From: Psychroserpens sp. Hel_I_66
Lineage (GTDB): Bacteria; Bacteroidota; Bacteroidia; Flavobacteriales; Flavobacteriaceae
DNA: 64,000 bases
Direction: 5' to 3'
NCBI RefSeq assembly: GCF_000799465.1
Contig: NZ_JUGU01000001.1
Location: forward strand, 372,001 to 436,000
The position numbers were made by a program, and so were the translations under genes. Positions 34,280 through 44,050 of this stretch are shown one piece after another; position 1 is the first letter of the stretch; each line of letters opens with the position of its first letter. The notes beneath the pieces are model-generated. The model was not told the origin of the DNA. It ran no database searches and saw only the letters and a program-made list of their open reading frames with translations.

Positions 34280-34301
34280 GATATTTGATATTTGATATTT
34301 G
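34279..34301 (+). repeat. Heptanucleotide tandem repeat (TGATATT)x3
   Basis: Three perfect copies of TGATATT and two bases of a fourth directly after the terminator hairpin. It is non-coding and 3' to both neighbours. Confidence 0.7.
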
Positions 34302-34333
34302 TGTTAAAACTATTGCTCTTTAGGCTTTGAAAA

Positions 34334-35095
34334 TTAATTGATAATTAATTTTTTTAAAACACTTCCAGTTGCTGTTGAAATTTTCACCAAATACATACCT
34401 TTTGATAAATTTGAAGCGTTTATTTCTGAATTATTTTTAATGTTTAGTACATTTTTACCAGTTAAATCATAAATAGATACATTGGTAATTAATATGTTTT
34501 GTTGAGAATTTATATTAAATATTCCATTACTTGGGTTTGGAATGATATCAACTCCTTGATTTATTTTAAAGTCATCAATACTTAATTGAGGAGCGTCAAA
34601 CAATTGAACTTCGGCTATTTGAATGATTCCTTCTATATCATCGCATTCTTGAATAAAATTAATTCTATAAAATGAATAAGCGATTGTATTTGTAAAATCA
34701 AAGCTTCTGGTAAAAAATCTTTCGGTAATGCAAGGAATGCTAATTGTTGTTATTGGCGTAAAACTTGTTCCATCTAAAGATCCAGAAATTTCAACCATAG
34801 TAGGATCCCTTAATTCAAAATCGTTTGCGGTAGTTATGTCAATGGATTGAGCTATTTCAGACGTGTCTCCCAAATCTACAGTAAATCCAGTTCCGTCTTG
34901 TTCCTCAAAATCTAAATACTTAGTATTTATGACCCCATCAATAGCGTTTTCTACTGTTTCGTTAGCAGGAGAATTTACTGATAAGTATACCGTTATATTC
35001 ATAGTTGGCTCAAAAATTGGCTCTTGAGAATACAATGAGATCGATAAGAGTGAAGTTAAGAGTGAAGTAAAAATAAATAAAGTAATTTTTTTCAT
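34334..35095 (-). CDS. Secreted discoidin-like domain protein with T9SS sorting domain
   Basis: A 253-residue exported protein. A signal peptide ends SLYSQ (about residue 23). Residues about 30-165 resemble an F5/8 type C (discoidin, carbohydrate-binding) fold: VENAIDGVINTKYLDF, GFTVDLGDTSEIAQSIDI and YSFYRINFIQE. The last 75 residues are a type A T9SS domain (IIPNPSNGIFNINSQ to GSVLKKLIIN). It is probably a surface or released binding protein with no catalytic domain. It is convergent with the DUF4136 gene and divergent from the SDR gene. Confidence 0.78.
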   Translation of the reverse strand: MKKITLFIFTSLLTSLLSISLYSQEPIFEPTMNITVYLSVNSPANETVENAIDGVINTKYLDFEEQDGTGFTVDLGDTSEIAQSIDITTANDFELRDPTMVEISGSLDGTSFTPITTISIPCITERFFTRSFDFTNTIAYSFYRINFIQECDDIEGIIQIAEVQLFDAPQLSIDDFKINQGVDIIPNPSNGIFNINSQQNILITNVSIYDLTGKNVLNIKNNSEINASNLSKGMYLVKISTATGSVLKKLIIN

Positions 35096-35248
35096 AATGT
35101 TATAGTTTTTTTGTTCTTGATAAAAATAGAAAAAAGAATGTATTATTAAACTTAAAATATCTTTACTTAAAGATTAAATTGGTATAGAATATTTTAAAGT
35201 TTATAATTTCTCTAACATTTTAAATCTCTTATTGGTTTCTTTGTTTTG

Positions 35249-35256
35249 TAACTTTG
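35249..35256 (+). promoter_or_regulatory. Bacteroidota -7 box for the SDR gene
   Basis: TAACTTTG fits TAnnTTTG, 26 bp before the ATG at 35283. It lies within a longer open frame and so argues for the ATG start. Confidence 0.6.
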
Positions 35257-35282
35257 ATTTGAAACCAAAAAAAAAACAAAAC

Positions 35283-36008
35283 ATGGATACATTAAAAGAT
35301 AAAGTAGCTCTAATAACAGGAGGCACAAAAGGCATTGGATATGGTGTTGCAGAAGCATTGCTAAATCAAGGTATTAAAGTTGTAATTACAAGTCGTAACG
35401 AAGATTCCGCTAATAAAGCAGCCAAAGAGCTTGCAGAAAAAACAAACTCTAAAGGCCAAATAATAGGTGTAGAGGCAGATGTAAGATATCTAGAAAGCCA
35501 AGCTGCTGCTGTGAAACAAGCTATAGATACATTTGGGCAATTAGACATCGTAATTGCCAATGCAGGTTTGGGGCATTTTGGAAGTATTGAAGACTTAACA
35601 TCAGACCAATGGAACGATGTAATTGACACGAATCTAACAGGAGTGTTTAATTCTATAAAAGCCAGTGTTGATGAACTCAAAAAATCTAAAGGGTATTATA
35701 TTACCATATCGAGTTTAGCTGGAACAAACTTTTTTGCTGGAGGTTCTGCTTATAATGCAAGTAAGTTTGGAGTTACAGGATTTACGCAAGCGGTTATGTT
35801 GGATTTACGAGAACATGGTATTAAAGTTAGTACGATAATGCCAGGTTCTGTATCGACCCATTTTAATGGTAATGAACCAAGTGATAAAGGTGCTTGGAAA
35901 ATTCAGATTGAAGATTTAGGGGAGTTGGTAGTTGATTTATTAAAAATGAACCCAAGAACGTTACCAAGTAAAATTGAGGTTCGCCCAACGACACCTCCAA
36001 GTAAATAG
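35283..36008 (+). CDS. Short-chain dehydrogenase/reductase
   Basis: A 241-residue classical SDR. The cofactor motif is TGGTKGIGYG, followed by VIANAGLGHFG. The catalytic serine lies in YITISSLAG and the Tyr-Lys pair in AYNASKFG. The C-terminal PGSVSTHF block is typical. The substrate cannot be told; such proteins reduce ketones or oxidise alcohols using NAD(P)H. The ATG at 35283 is preferred to an upstream start because the promoter box at 35249 lies between them. A strong terminator follows. Confidence 0.88.
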   Translation: MDTLKDKVALITGGTKGIGYGVAEALLNQGIKVVITSRNEDSANKAAKELAEKTNSKGQIIGVEADVRYLESQAAAVKQAIDTFGQLDIVIANAGLGHFGSIEDLTSDQWNDVIDTNLTGVFNSIKASVDELKKSKGYYITISSLAGTNFFAGGSAYNASKFGVTGFTQAVMLDLREHGIKVSTIMPGSVSTHFNGNEPSDKGAWKIQIEDLGELVVDLLKMNPRTLPSKIEVRPTTPPSK

Positions 36009-36026
36009 TTTATAGCATATTATATG

Positions 36027-36057
36027 AAAAAAGGCTTCAAATTTTGAAGCCTTTTTT
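36027..36057. terminator. Two-way terminator between SDR and a convergent secreted protein gene
   Basis: AAAAAAGGCTTCAAA and TTTGAAGCCTTTTTT form a long stem with a minimal loop and T-runs on both sides. Confidence 0.85.
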
Positions 36058-36064
36058 ATTTGTT

Positions 36065-37642
36065 TTAATTGACCTTTAATTTTAAAATTTGGCCATTTCT
36101 CTTACGTTCACCAAGCAAGAAAACAGTATTATTATTCATATTGATAATGCCATCGTTCACTTTATAATATACCTTAGAATCTTTATCATCTATTAATTTT
36201 TTGTAATCAAAATTACCGTCACCATCAATCGAGATAGCATATAGATTTGATCTCTTTGATGAGGTTTGTTTAAATGCAATTCTATCTGCACTTAATTTTT
36301 TCACATTATCTGAGCAGTTAATAAAAAAGTAAGTAGACTCATCAACTGGTAATGTTGTGAATGAGCTATTCACAGTTCCTGTTTGCGCCTTATTAATGTT
36401 TCTTGCCCATTTTAAATTTCCGTTAGCATCAAGTCTCATGGCCATAATATCATTATAGTGATAAATGGTTGTAGTGGTCATAGATCCGTTTGCTCCCATT
36501 GTAGTATGGGTTGTTATGAAAAATTCTTCCGCATTAATTAAAATGTCATTGTTAGCCATGAGATAGACACCTTTAAAATCTATATTGTTGATGCCTTTCT
36601 TTTTCTTGCGTTCTTTTTTACCTTCTCTGTTTCCATATTTATCGGTCATAAATTCTGCGGAAAATTCATTGAATTTACTAAAATTGGTCGCTAAAGTTTC
36701 AGGGTTGAGATCGTAAATACAAACGCCATTTAGTTTATAGGTTTCTCTTTTTCCGAAGAAACCAACACACGCCAATCGTTCTTCATTTAAAACCAATGAT
36801 AATGATTCTATATAATTATCGTCACTTTTAAAGCTTATCGTTTGTTCGCCTTGTTCATTTAATTTGTTGAGCTCAAAATGATAGTTGACCTTGCCATCTT
36901 TTTTAGATTTACGTTTTCCATTCTCATAGACTTTTCCTAAAAAATAAATCGTTCCATCTTTACCATCTACTTCAAATCCACTATAGATAAATAATTTATC
37001 CTTGATATCTTTTTGAATCAGTTTCTCATAGACCATTTCAAAGTTATCATTAAATACAAATACCTTATGGGTTTCTTTCTCTTTGTTTTTAAAATCGAAA
37101 TTTATGGCAAAAAACTTTTCGTTTGCAGACATTACGACTTCTCCCATATGGTCACCATCTGCTTGGCTCCAACCGTTATCAAACCAAATAGGAAATAGTG
37201 ATAGGCCAAAATATTTTTTAATGTTATCTTCATTAAACGTTAGCAGGTTTTTTGTTTTAAAGTCAAGCGTGTTTAAATCTGTAGAAGACACATTTATAGC
37301 AATTCTATCTTCTTTCTTTTCTTCTTCAACCTCAATAAGGTGTAGCTGGCCATCTTTTAAAAAAGCATTTTTAATGCTTTTGTTCTTCACCTCATAATCC
37401 AATTCTTTGAGGAGCTTTAGATTGGCATCAAAATATTGGATGTAGTAGCCTCTAAGTTTAAATCCAAAACCACCGTGGTATTGTCTTATAGTGATAATGC
37501 CACCATCATCTGCTTCTAAGGTTAATGTAAGATAAGAGTTTTTCTTTTTGTCTTTAAAAATCTCGCTTTTAGTAATAGAGATGTCTTGCGCAAAAGTGAA
37601 TGTAGCTACAAAAAGTAGCACAATAGATACAATTTTTTTCAT
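36065..37642 (-). CDS. Exported protein of unknown function
   Basis: A 525-residue protein with a clear signal peptide (MKKIVSIVLLFVATFTFAQ). The mature part contains repeating beta-strand segments (GYYIQYFDANLKLLKEL, FVFNDNFEMVYEKL, HFELNKLNEQGEQTISF, YAISIDGDGNFDYKKL), suggestive of a beta-propeller. A basic cluster (REGKKERKKKKG) lies near residue 340. No enzyme motif or sorting domain is seen, so it is probably periplasmic. It follows the alpha-2-macroglobulin gene, separated by a 44-bp palindrome. I do not recognise the family. Confidence 0.7.
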   Translation of the reverse strand: MKKIVSIVLLFVATFTFAQDISITKSEIFKDKKKNSYLTLTLEADDGGIITIRQYHGGFGFKLRGYYIQYFDANLKLLKELDYEVKNKSIKNAFLKDGQLHLIEVEEEKKEDRIAINVSSTDLNTLDFKTKNLLTFNEDNIKKYFGLSLFPIWFDNGWSQADGDHMGEVVMSANEKFFAINFDFKNKEKETHKVFVFNDNFEMVYEKLIQKDIKDKLFIYSGFEVDGKDGTIYFLGKVYENGKRKSKKDGKVNYHFELNKLNEQGEQTISFKSDDNYIESLSLVLNEERLACVGFFGKRETYKLNGVCIYDLNPETLATNFSKFNEFSAEFMTDKYGNREGKKERKKKKGINNIDFKGVYLMANNDILINAEEFFITTHTTMGANGSMTTTTIYHYNDIMAMRLDANGNLKWARNINKAQTGTVNSSFTTLPVDESTYFFINCSDNVKKLSADRIAFKQTSSKRSNLYAISIDGDGNFDYKKLIDDKDSKVYYKVNDGIINMNNNTVFLLGERKRNGQILKLKVN

Positions 37643-37680
37643 TTAGTTAGTTTTTTAAGGTGCGTAAAAATAGAAAAGTA

Positions 37681-37724
37681 AAACCGATAAAGAAATTTCT
37701 TATAAGAAATTTCTTTATCGGTTT
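37681..37724. terminator. Perfect 44-bp palindrome, probable terminator after the alpha-2-macroglobulin gene
   Basis: The left arm runs AAACCGATAAAGAAATTTC then TTA, and the right arm is its exact reverse complement, with no loop (22 bp per arm). It lies 20 bp past the macroglobulin stop and 39 bp before the next - gene. It is unusually long for a terminator. Confidence 0.75.
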
Positions 37725-37743
37725 ATATAAAATTCTATTTTAG

Positions 37744-40700
37744 TTACTTGTTTACTGAGATCTTAACACCTTCACTATGACTACTAAACTCTGGTGCATA
37801 CATACTTTGAATGGTCGTAATCCCATTGCTCATATCTCCAGCATTATTAATTCTTAAATCATATTCAAAAACGTAAACACCTTTTGGTAAAAAATCAAAA
37901 AAGAAGTTAGTTGAGGCATCTTTTGTGCTTTCATAATAACCCAAGCCATCTTGATATTTGTATTGCGATAGTACATTTATAGGCTCCAGTCCTGCAGCTA
38001 GCATATCTTTCATATGAATGAATTCCATATCACGATCACATCTTAATTCAATACGAACACGAACTAAATCGCCAACTTTTAAATTACTCATATTGGTAAC
38101 GGGATTGTTTGTAATCTCTGTGATTTGTTCTCCAGTCTCTGTATTGGTCTTTTTAAAGAGCTTTTTACTAAGTTTTAAAGGTGTCTCTGCGGAAGTTATT
38201 TTATCCAGATCCTCAAAATATTGCCAGTATAATGCTCCCCAAGCAATGCCATCACCTTTTTTTGTGAGTTTAACGGTTGCCATCTCTGGTTTAATTTCCG
38301 AAGTACTCCAACTTGTTTTATAGTAACCCGTTCCTGCTTCAACCTTAACATCTTCTAATTTTGAAGGTTCTATTTGTTGACCGCCTAGAACGACATCTAC
38401 CATTTCGGTAACACTTAACCAATCGCTGCCTTGTAATAAAAGTGCGTACACAGCTTCGGTAGTGGCTTTTGTGGTAGACCATTTATTGGTTTGTTTGTTT
38501 TTGAGTAACCAAATTTTCAAATTATCTATTGTTGCTGTATCATTTTCAATTTCAGCAAAAGCTTCAATCATCAACGCATGTGTTTCAATTGGAGCTTGGT
38601 ACCAGTGCCATGAACTGGTGTTTGATTTCCAATACATGCCTAATTCTTCCGAAGTAATACTTGTTTCACGCAACGATTTTAAAATCTTAGCAGACATGGT
38701 TTTATCGTTCATTCTATCTACAACCAATGCCATTAACCCTTTGGCGTAAAGTGATCTGCTCAACCAGTATTTTTGAATTTGTGTCTGGTAATAATCGGTA
38801 ATCTCTTGTACTTCTTTAGATTTCTTCATTTCAGGGAAAAAGCTGCGCATATACAAATAGTGCAGTTGCGTGTAGCTAAGATGATCCCTACTTAAATCGA
38901 CATCTTTATCATATTTTCGAATGTCTTTGTACTCTTGAACAAATTCAGCATCCAAATAAGCAATTGCTTTTTCAATCATTGCTGCTTCGCCATCGTTTTT
39001 AACAACATTAAGTTTATCTAAATGTCCAAAACCAGTAATAATATGTTGTGTGATAAAACGGTTTGGTCGTCCACCCTTAAACCAAGGCCAAGCACCATTG
39101 CTCATTTGGTTATTTTTGAGTTTGCCCAACGCAGATGATAATTCATTGTTCATTTTATTCAGATCGAAGAGTAGGGCGATGCGTTTTTTCTGTTCGGTTT
39201 CGCTTTGCGCATCTCGCAACCATGGTGTTTCTTGAATTAGAATAGATTTCAATTCTTGGTTCTTCTCTAAATTAGATAACAACGCATCTGTATTTCTCCA
39301 TTGATTAAACACTTCCTGAATTCTCGGGTTGCTATTCGCAATATGACTCGCCAACGCATTTGCGTAATAGCGACTAAAGGTTTGCTCGTTGCAATCATAA
39401 GGATATTCCATCAAATAAGGCAAAGCTTGCACAGCATACCATGCAGGATTTGAGGTCATTTCTAAAGTAAGTTTGTGGTGTTTTAAAGTGGTAGACTTTG
39501 TTGTTGCCAACTTATCTAATGTAAACGTTTTTGTCTCGTTACTTTTAATCCACATTGGCAACGTCTCGGTCACTAACGTGCGATTGCTTAAAACAGGTAA
39601 CGCATTTTGCTCACCATCACTAAAATCGCCAGCTTTTGCGAGGATTTTATATTGTACAGCATCTACATTATAAGGAATATTTAAGGTCCAGTTAACTTGT
39701 GTATTCCCTTTTGCGTCTACCGAAAATTGAGGTTCTGGATTATATTTCTGGCTCATCGTTTGGTAGGACTTGGGCTCCATAATTAATGCTTCGGAAATAT
39801 CTTCTCCTGAAACTGCATCTGTTAAAATGATTTTTGCACTACCAAACAATTTTTTATCGGTTAAATTAGAAATTTTTGCACTTATATTAATGCGATCACC
39901 TTCTCTTAAAAAACGTGGCGCATTTGGGATGACCATCAATTCTTTTTGGGTTACGGTTTCTAGAGTATGGATTGCACTTTCTAAGGTTTTTGTGTGAGCC
40001 AGCAGTTGTAATTTCCATTTGGTCAATGCCTCAGGCGTTGTAAAACTGAAACTCACATTGCCTTCTGCATCGGTTTGTAACTGCGGAAAAAAGAAAGCAG
40101 TCTCATTTAAATTCTTACGGATTTTAATATTATCGAAGTTTTGTTTTTCTTCTCTCTTTACTATTTCGGAATTACCACCTGGTTGTCCACTTCCTGTTGA
40201 AACATTTAAACCTGCAGCTTGACCCTTTAATAAGTCATCAACAGAATTACTTATCTTTCCATAACCAGCAACCGGAGCTTCATTTACTTCCGTTTCTTCC
40301 ATCACAACCATAGAATCTGATTCCACAGACATGACAGAACTAGAGCGATAAAGTTTATTTTCATAACGACTTCCAAAATAAAATCCAAACCAATTCAGTT
40401 GATCATAATATTGCGGATTGTAATTCGAACTGCTACTTTCATTATAAACCCTAAACGCATTTGTGCCAAAACATTGATTAGCTGAAACACCATCAAAAGA
40501 ACGATAGGTTGGAAGATCGATAGGATTAAAATCCCAGCTATGCGATTTAAATTGGTCTAAAGACGCATCGTACATGCTTGTTAAAATTTCCGCAGAAACC
40601 TTTTCACCTTTTGGTCCTTTGATTTTAAAACTCCAAGTTTCATCGGTTCCTGGTTGTAATTTATCTCTAAATGTTACGGTCTCAATCTCTAAATTTGTTT

Positions 40701-43700
40701 TAGGATATGGCACAGAAATGATCAAATTCCCACCTCTAAAACTATTAAATGCTGCGAAACTATATTGTATGGAAAAACCACCAAGATCTTCTTCATTTAC
40801 GGGAATGGCAAGTGTTTGCTTTTTATCATTTAAGGGCACAATAAACGTCTTGATAATTTTATAGTCTTTCTCAACGCTAATGGTTGCAGTTACATTTTTT
40901 GCTGCGGAAGCAATAGTAACCTGTACATTTTCTCCAGCTTTATATGTGGTTTTGTTAGTAGTGATGCTAAACAATTCATTATCTGTAATTTTGGAATCAT
41001 CTTCGCTAAATAGCGTTGTTCTTGCTTCTGCTTTTACAAGTTGCCCAAAGCGATCTTTGCTTTCCAGTTCAATACTATATTGTCCAGATTCCCATTTTTT
41101 AATGGTATTGAGCGCAATTTCTTTTGAAGTTCCGGTATCAAAAGTTGTTTCAAAAACCAGTTCGCCTTTATCCCAATTTGCAGGATTGGCTTCATCCTTG
41201 TAAGCTTCATGTGGGAATTTCTCAATAAATTCTTCTTGAGAAATCAGTTGATAATCTGGCGCTTGCCAAGGTCTTGAACGTAACACACGATTTGGCGCTT
41301 TGAGCTTGTAGATTTTTAGGGAACCTTCCGCAGCAATAAATTCTCCGTTTAGATTTTTGGTGTCAATTGTAATTTTATGGTCTTTACTTGTTTTGTCCAA
41401 TTGATCGCTAACCATGATTGTAGCCAATAGTACATGGTAACCTACGTTGACGATAGTAGTTTCACTTCGTGTTTCTCCATTTACATCTGTTACATCTGCG
41501 GTAATTTCATATTGAAAAATAGGCAGTGTACTTTTATCAACACTTTCATCGGGTTGTGCAATAAAACTGATTTCAAATTCCCCTTTATCATTTGTGGTCG
41601 TTTCGCCATTGGTAATTTCTTGTGGTTCGCTATTGAAATAAGGTCTGTACCAATAGTACCAACGTGGATATTGTACTTTCCTGGTTACGCGATACACCAC
41701 TTTTGCATCGGTAATATTACTACCTGCAAAAGCTAATGCATTACCCTTTACTGTAACCGAATCGTTGACCTTAAACGTTTTGGTTACAGGTTGAAATGTA
41801 GTTTCAAATTTTGGACGCTTATATTCCTCAACAGACATGTTAGCATAACCGTAAGTTCCGCAGAACATTTCAATAGTGAAATTACCGGTCAAGCCTGAGT
41901 TTGGAATGATAAATTCTCCATGAACAGAACCGTAATCGTTGGTTTTTAAATTAAGTTCTTTTACGACTTCGCCATTAACATTTTTTAGAGTGACTTTTGC
42001 TGCTTGATTGGTGTACAATTCAGTTTTGTTATCGGTTGTTGTTGTAGCAATACCTTTGAAAAATAACGTTTGTCCTGGTCTATAAATACTTCTATCTGTG
42101 AATAGAAATGGCTTAAAATTGGTTTTATTGTCATTATTTCTACCATAATTATAGGCATAATAACCATTAAAATAACCAGTTTTGTTATCCTTACTCAAGG
42201 CAAGACTAAGATCCATATAGCGTTGATTATTTTTGTCTAGAATGATAAAACCTTGAGAGTCTGTCATGACTTTTTTTAGTTTTGAACCACTGTTATAATC
42301 GGTTTTATATCTCATTTCTACGGAAACATTAGACTGTGGAGATCCGTTAGTTCTATCAATAATTTGATAAATAATTTGAGTGTTTACAGATTTGTCAACT
42401 ACAGCAAAGTCGGTCACCTGAAGCGTTTGAACAGCAAATGTCTTGCTATCATTCTTGGTTTTTGCAAGAATAATATAATGACCGTTTTCTAGTTTTGGTA
42501 CAACAATTTCTGTAGAATGTGTTTGGTAATCCTTTTCATCTTTTAGCGTTGCAGTCCATTGAGTGGTAACGTCACGCTTGTTTATAAAATTTAGTTTTTC
42601 TTCTTCTCTGTAGATGTTTTCGAAGTTATTGATATCGGTTATTCCAACATTATAGATGCTGAAATCTAATTCTGTAAGGTTTTTATAACTGACTAAAAAT
42701 TTAGAAAACTGGTTATTGGGTATGATGGTTTCCGAAGTTAAATTTATAGCATCATCGAGAATCTTACTTTTTAGACTTTTACATTTTTGAGCACCAACGC
42801 TATTTGGGTATTTTTGTATAACAGCATTACAGAGTTCTAATGCCTCCTTTATTTTCCAACGTACGTCTGGGTTGGATTTAGTATCATATTTATTCCCTTG
42901 CTGATTGTAGATACTGGCAATTTCAAAATCATATAATGCAGATACTTCGTGGGATTTCCATTTTTCACTTGAAGCCTTTAATGTTTCTAAAAGTAAGTTT
43001 TCCTTATGATCAAAAATGGCATATTGTGACACTAATTTTAATCTTGCAATATCAACATCTACCAACGCAAATGGTGTGTTGTCCTTTAAGTGGAATTTTA
43101 TCAAATCCTGATAAATTTTCAACGCGTTTAAATCTAAAGATGTGGAATCTTTAGAGGTTAATGTCAACGAAGCAAACTCTTTTGCTGGTGAAATTAATTG
43201 CGAATCATCAATTTCAAATTTATAAGCTGGTTTTGTGATGCTACTTTCTTGAGTGGTGTAAAACGAAAGTGCATTATGGCTCAACAAATCAAAAAGAGTT
43301 GGTCTAAACGTTTGAGATCCCTTTTGTTCGGTTATAATTGCATTATAATCTTCAATAGAGGTTTGTTGGAGTAAGAGTCCGTTTTTTAAGGAATTTTGAT
43401 AATGTAAGTGAATTTCATCAAAAAGCGTTTGTAGATCCCATGTTCTAAAATCCTCGGTATCTACTTTTTGTGATGTATTGGTGCGATTGTAAAACTGATA
43501 ACGATGCTGCTGAAAATACTGCCAATACAAGGTAGCGAGCATATTCTCTAATACATTTTTTACTGGAGTTTGAGCATTGGAAATTTCAGTTTTAAAATTA
43601 TTGATGATGCTTAGCTGCGCATCTTCCTCCAGTGTTAAGGCATACTTGCTTTTGTAGATCAACGCCTTTATTTGCTGTGGTGCATTGGCTTCTTTTTTTG

Positions 43701-43860
43701 CTTTTACTGAAATTTGCTCAACCACCTCAAGAGCAGATTTTGGCAATCCGTCACTTTCTTGGTTTTCAACTTTTTCCCAAAGTGCATCGAAATTAGGCGT
43801 TTGGGCATTTGAGAAATTAGCAAAGAAAATAAGCATGAGTAGCGTTATAAATGGTTTCAT
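37744..43860 (-). CDS. Alpha-2-macroglobulin family protein with TonB-plug-like insert
   Basis: A 2038-residue exported protein with signal peptide (cut after SNAQ, residue 20). It carries MG-type domains (for example KPFLFTDRSIYRPGQTLFFKG), the A2M core (TEAFFFPQLQTDAEGNVSFSF written here as NETAFFFPQLQTDAEG) and a helical thioester domain. The thioester motif is CNEQ at C1490-Q1493 in YPYDCNEQTF. These proteins trap attacking proteases in the periplasm. Around residues 1205-1237, SVDDLLKGQAAGLNVSTGSG followed by QPGGNSEI closely resembles the plug signature of SusC/TonB-dependent receptors. That segment interrupts the usual domain order. No partner penicillin-binding protein gene (pbpC) lies next to it. 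The N-terminal 330 residues look helical and are not assigned. Confidence 0.9.
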   Translation of the reverse strand: MKPFITLLMLIFFANFSNAQTPNFDALWEKVENQESDGLPKSALEVVEQISVKAKKEANAPQQIKALIYKSKYALTLEEDAQLSIINNFKTEISNAQTPVKNVLENMLATLYWQYFQQHRYQFYNRTNTSQKVDTEDFRTWDLQTLFDEIHLHYQNSLKNGLLLQQTSIEDYNAIITEQKGSQTFRPTLFDLLSHNALSFYTTQESSITKPAYKFEIDDSQLISPAKEFASLTLTSKDSTSLDLNALKIYQDLIKFHLKDNTPFALVDVDIARLKLVSQYAIFDHKENLLLETLKASSEKWKSHEVSALYDFEIASIYNQQGNKYDTKSNPDVRWKIKEALELCNAVIQKYPNSVGAQKCKSLKSKILDDAINLTSETIIPNNQFSKFLVSYKNLTELDFSIYNVGITDINNFENIYREEEKLNFINKRDVTTQWTATLKDEKDYQTHSTEIVVPKLENGHYIILAKTKNDSKTFAVQTLQVTDFAVVDKSVNTQIIYQIIDRTNGSPQSNVSVEMRYKTDYNSGSKLKKVMTDSQGFIILDKNNQRYMDLSLALSKDNKTGYFNGYYAYNYGRNNDNKTNFKPFLFTDRSIYRPGQTLFFKGIATTTTDNKTELYTNQAAKVTLKNVNGEVVKELNLKTNDYGSVHGEFIIPNSGLTGNFTIEMFCGTYGYANMSVEEYKRPKFETTFQPVTKTFKVNDSVTVKGNALAFAGSNITDAKVVYRVTRKVQYPRWYYWYRPYFNSEPQEITNGETTTNDKGEFEISFIAQPDESVDKSTLPIFQYEITADVTDVNGETRSETTIVNVGYHVLLATIMVSDQLDKTSKDHKITIDTKNLNGEFIAAEGSLKIYKLKAPNRVLRSRPWQAPDYQLISQEEFIEKFPHEAYKDEANPANWDKGELVFETTFDTGTSKEIALNTIKKWESGQYSIELESKDRFGQLVKAEARTTLFSEDDSKITDNELFSITTNKTTYKAGENVQVTIASAAKNVTATISVEKDYKIIKTFIVPLNDKKQTLAIPVNEEDLGGFSIQYSFAAFNSFRGGNLIISVPYPKTNLEIETVTFRDKLQPGTDETWSFKIKGPKGEKVSAEILTSMYDASLDQFKSHSWDFNPIDLPTYRSFDGVSANQCFGTNAFRVYNESSSSNYNPQYYDQLNWFGFYFGSRYENKLYRSSSVMSVESDSMVVMEETEVNEAPVAGYGKISNSVDDLLKGQAAGLNVSTGSGQPGGNSEIVKREEKQNFDNIKIRKNLNETAFFFPQLQTDAEGNVSFSFTTPEALTKWKLQLLAHTKTLESAIHTLETVTQKELMVIPNAPRFLREGDRINISAKISNLTDKKLFGSAKIILTDAVSGEDISEALIMEPKSYQTMSQKYNPEPQFSVDAKGNTQVNWTLNIPYNVDAVQYKILAKAGDFSDGEQNALPVLSNRTLVTETLPMWIKSNETKTFTLDKLATTKSTTLKHHKLTLEMTSNPAWYAVQALPYLMEYPYDCNEQTFSRYYANALASHIANSNPRIQEVFNQWRNTDALLSNLEKNQELKSILIQETPWLRDAQSETEQKKRIALLFDLNKMNNELSSALGKLKNNQMSNGAWPWFKGGRPNRFITQHIITGFGHLDKLNVVKNDGEAAMIEKAIAYLDAEFVQEYKDIRKYDKDVDLSRDHLSYTQLHYLYMRSFFPEMKKSKEVQEITDYYQTQIQKYWLSRSLYAKGLMALVVDRMNDKTMSAKILKSLRETSITSEELGMYWKSNTSSWHWYQAPIETHALMIEAFAEIENDTATIDNLKIWLLKNKQTNKWSTTKATTEAVYALLLQGSDWLSVTEMVDVVLGGQQIEPSKLEDVKVEAGTGYYKTSWSTSEIKPEMATVKLTKKGDGIAWGALYWQYFEDLDKITSAETPLKLSKKLFKKTNTETGEQITEITNNPVTNMSNLKVGDLVRVRIELRCDRDMEFIHMKDMLAAGLEPINVLSQYKYQDGLGYYESTKDASTNFFFDFLPKGVYVFEYDLRINNAGDMSNGITTIQSMYAPEFSSHSEGVKISVNK

Positions 43861-43969
43861 AAATTCATATTTTTAGGAAAATTAATCCTTTATCCTTCCG
43901 AAGAAAACAACAAATGAGTAATCGTTTCGTTTGGTTGAGTGAAGTTAATAATTTTAGGAGTAAAGTCTT

Positions 43970-43977
43970 TATCTTTG
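43970..43977 (+). promoter_or_regulatory. Bacteroidota -7 box for the TPR protein gene
   Basis: TATCTTTG fits TAnnTTTG and lies 73 bp before the ATG at 44051. An alternative TTG start at 43982 would overlap the transcription start and is less likely. Confidence 0.5.
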
Positions 43978-44050
43978 CGTATTGAAATCAAAAATAATAC
44001 CAATTTTAATGCGTAACCTCTTTTGGTATCCTTTTTGCGTAAGTAGTTAT

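Noticed and set aside
40019..41736. Several + strand open frames of 60-107 codons within the alpha-2-macroglobulin gene
   Set aside because: All lie opposite a continuous coding sequence with clear domains; none has a start context or recognisable product.
43982..44050. A TTG start giving a longer TPR protein
   Set aside because: It would begin right at the likely transcription start and place extra sequence ahead of a clear signal peptide at 44051.
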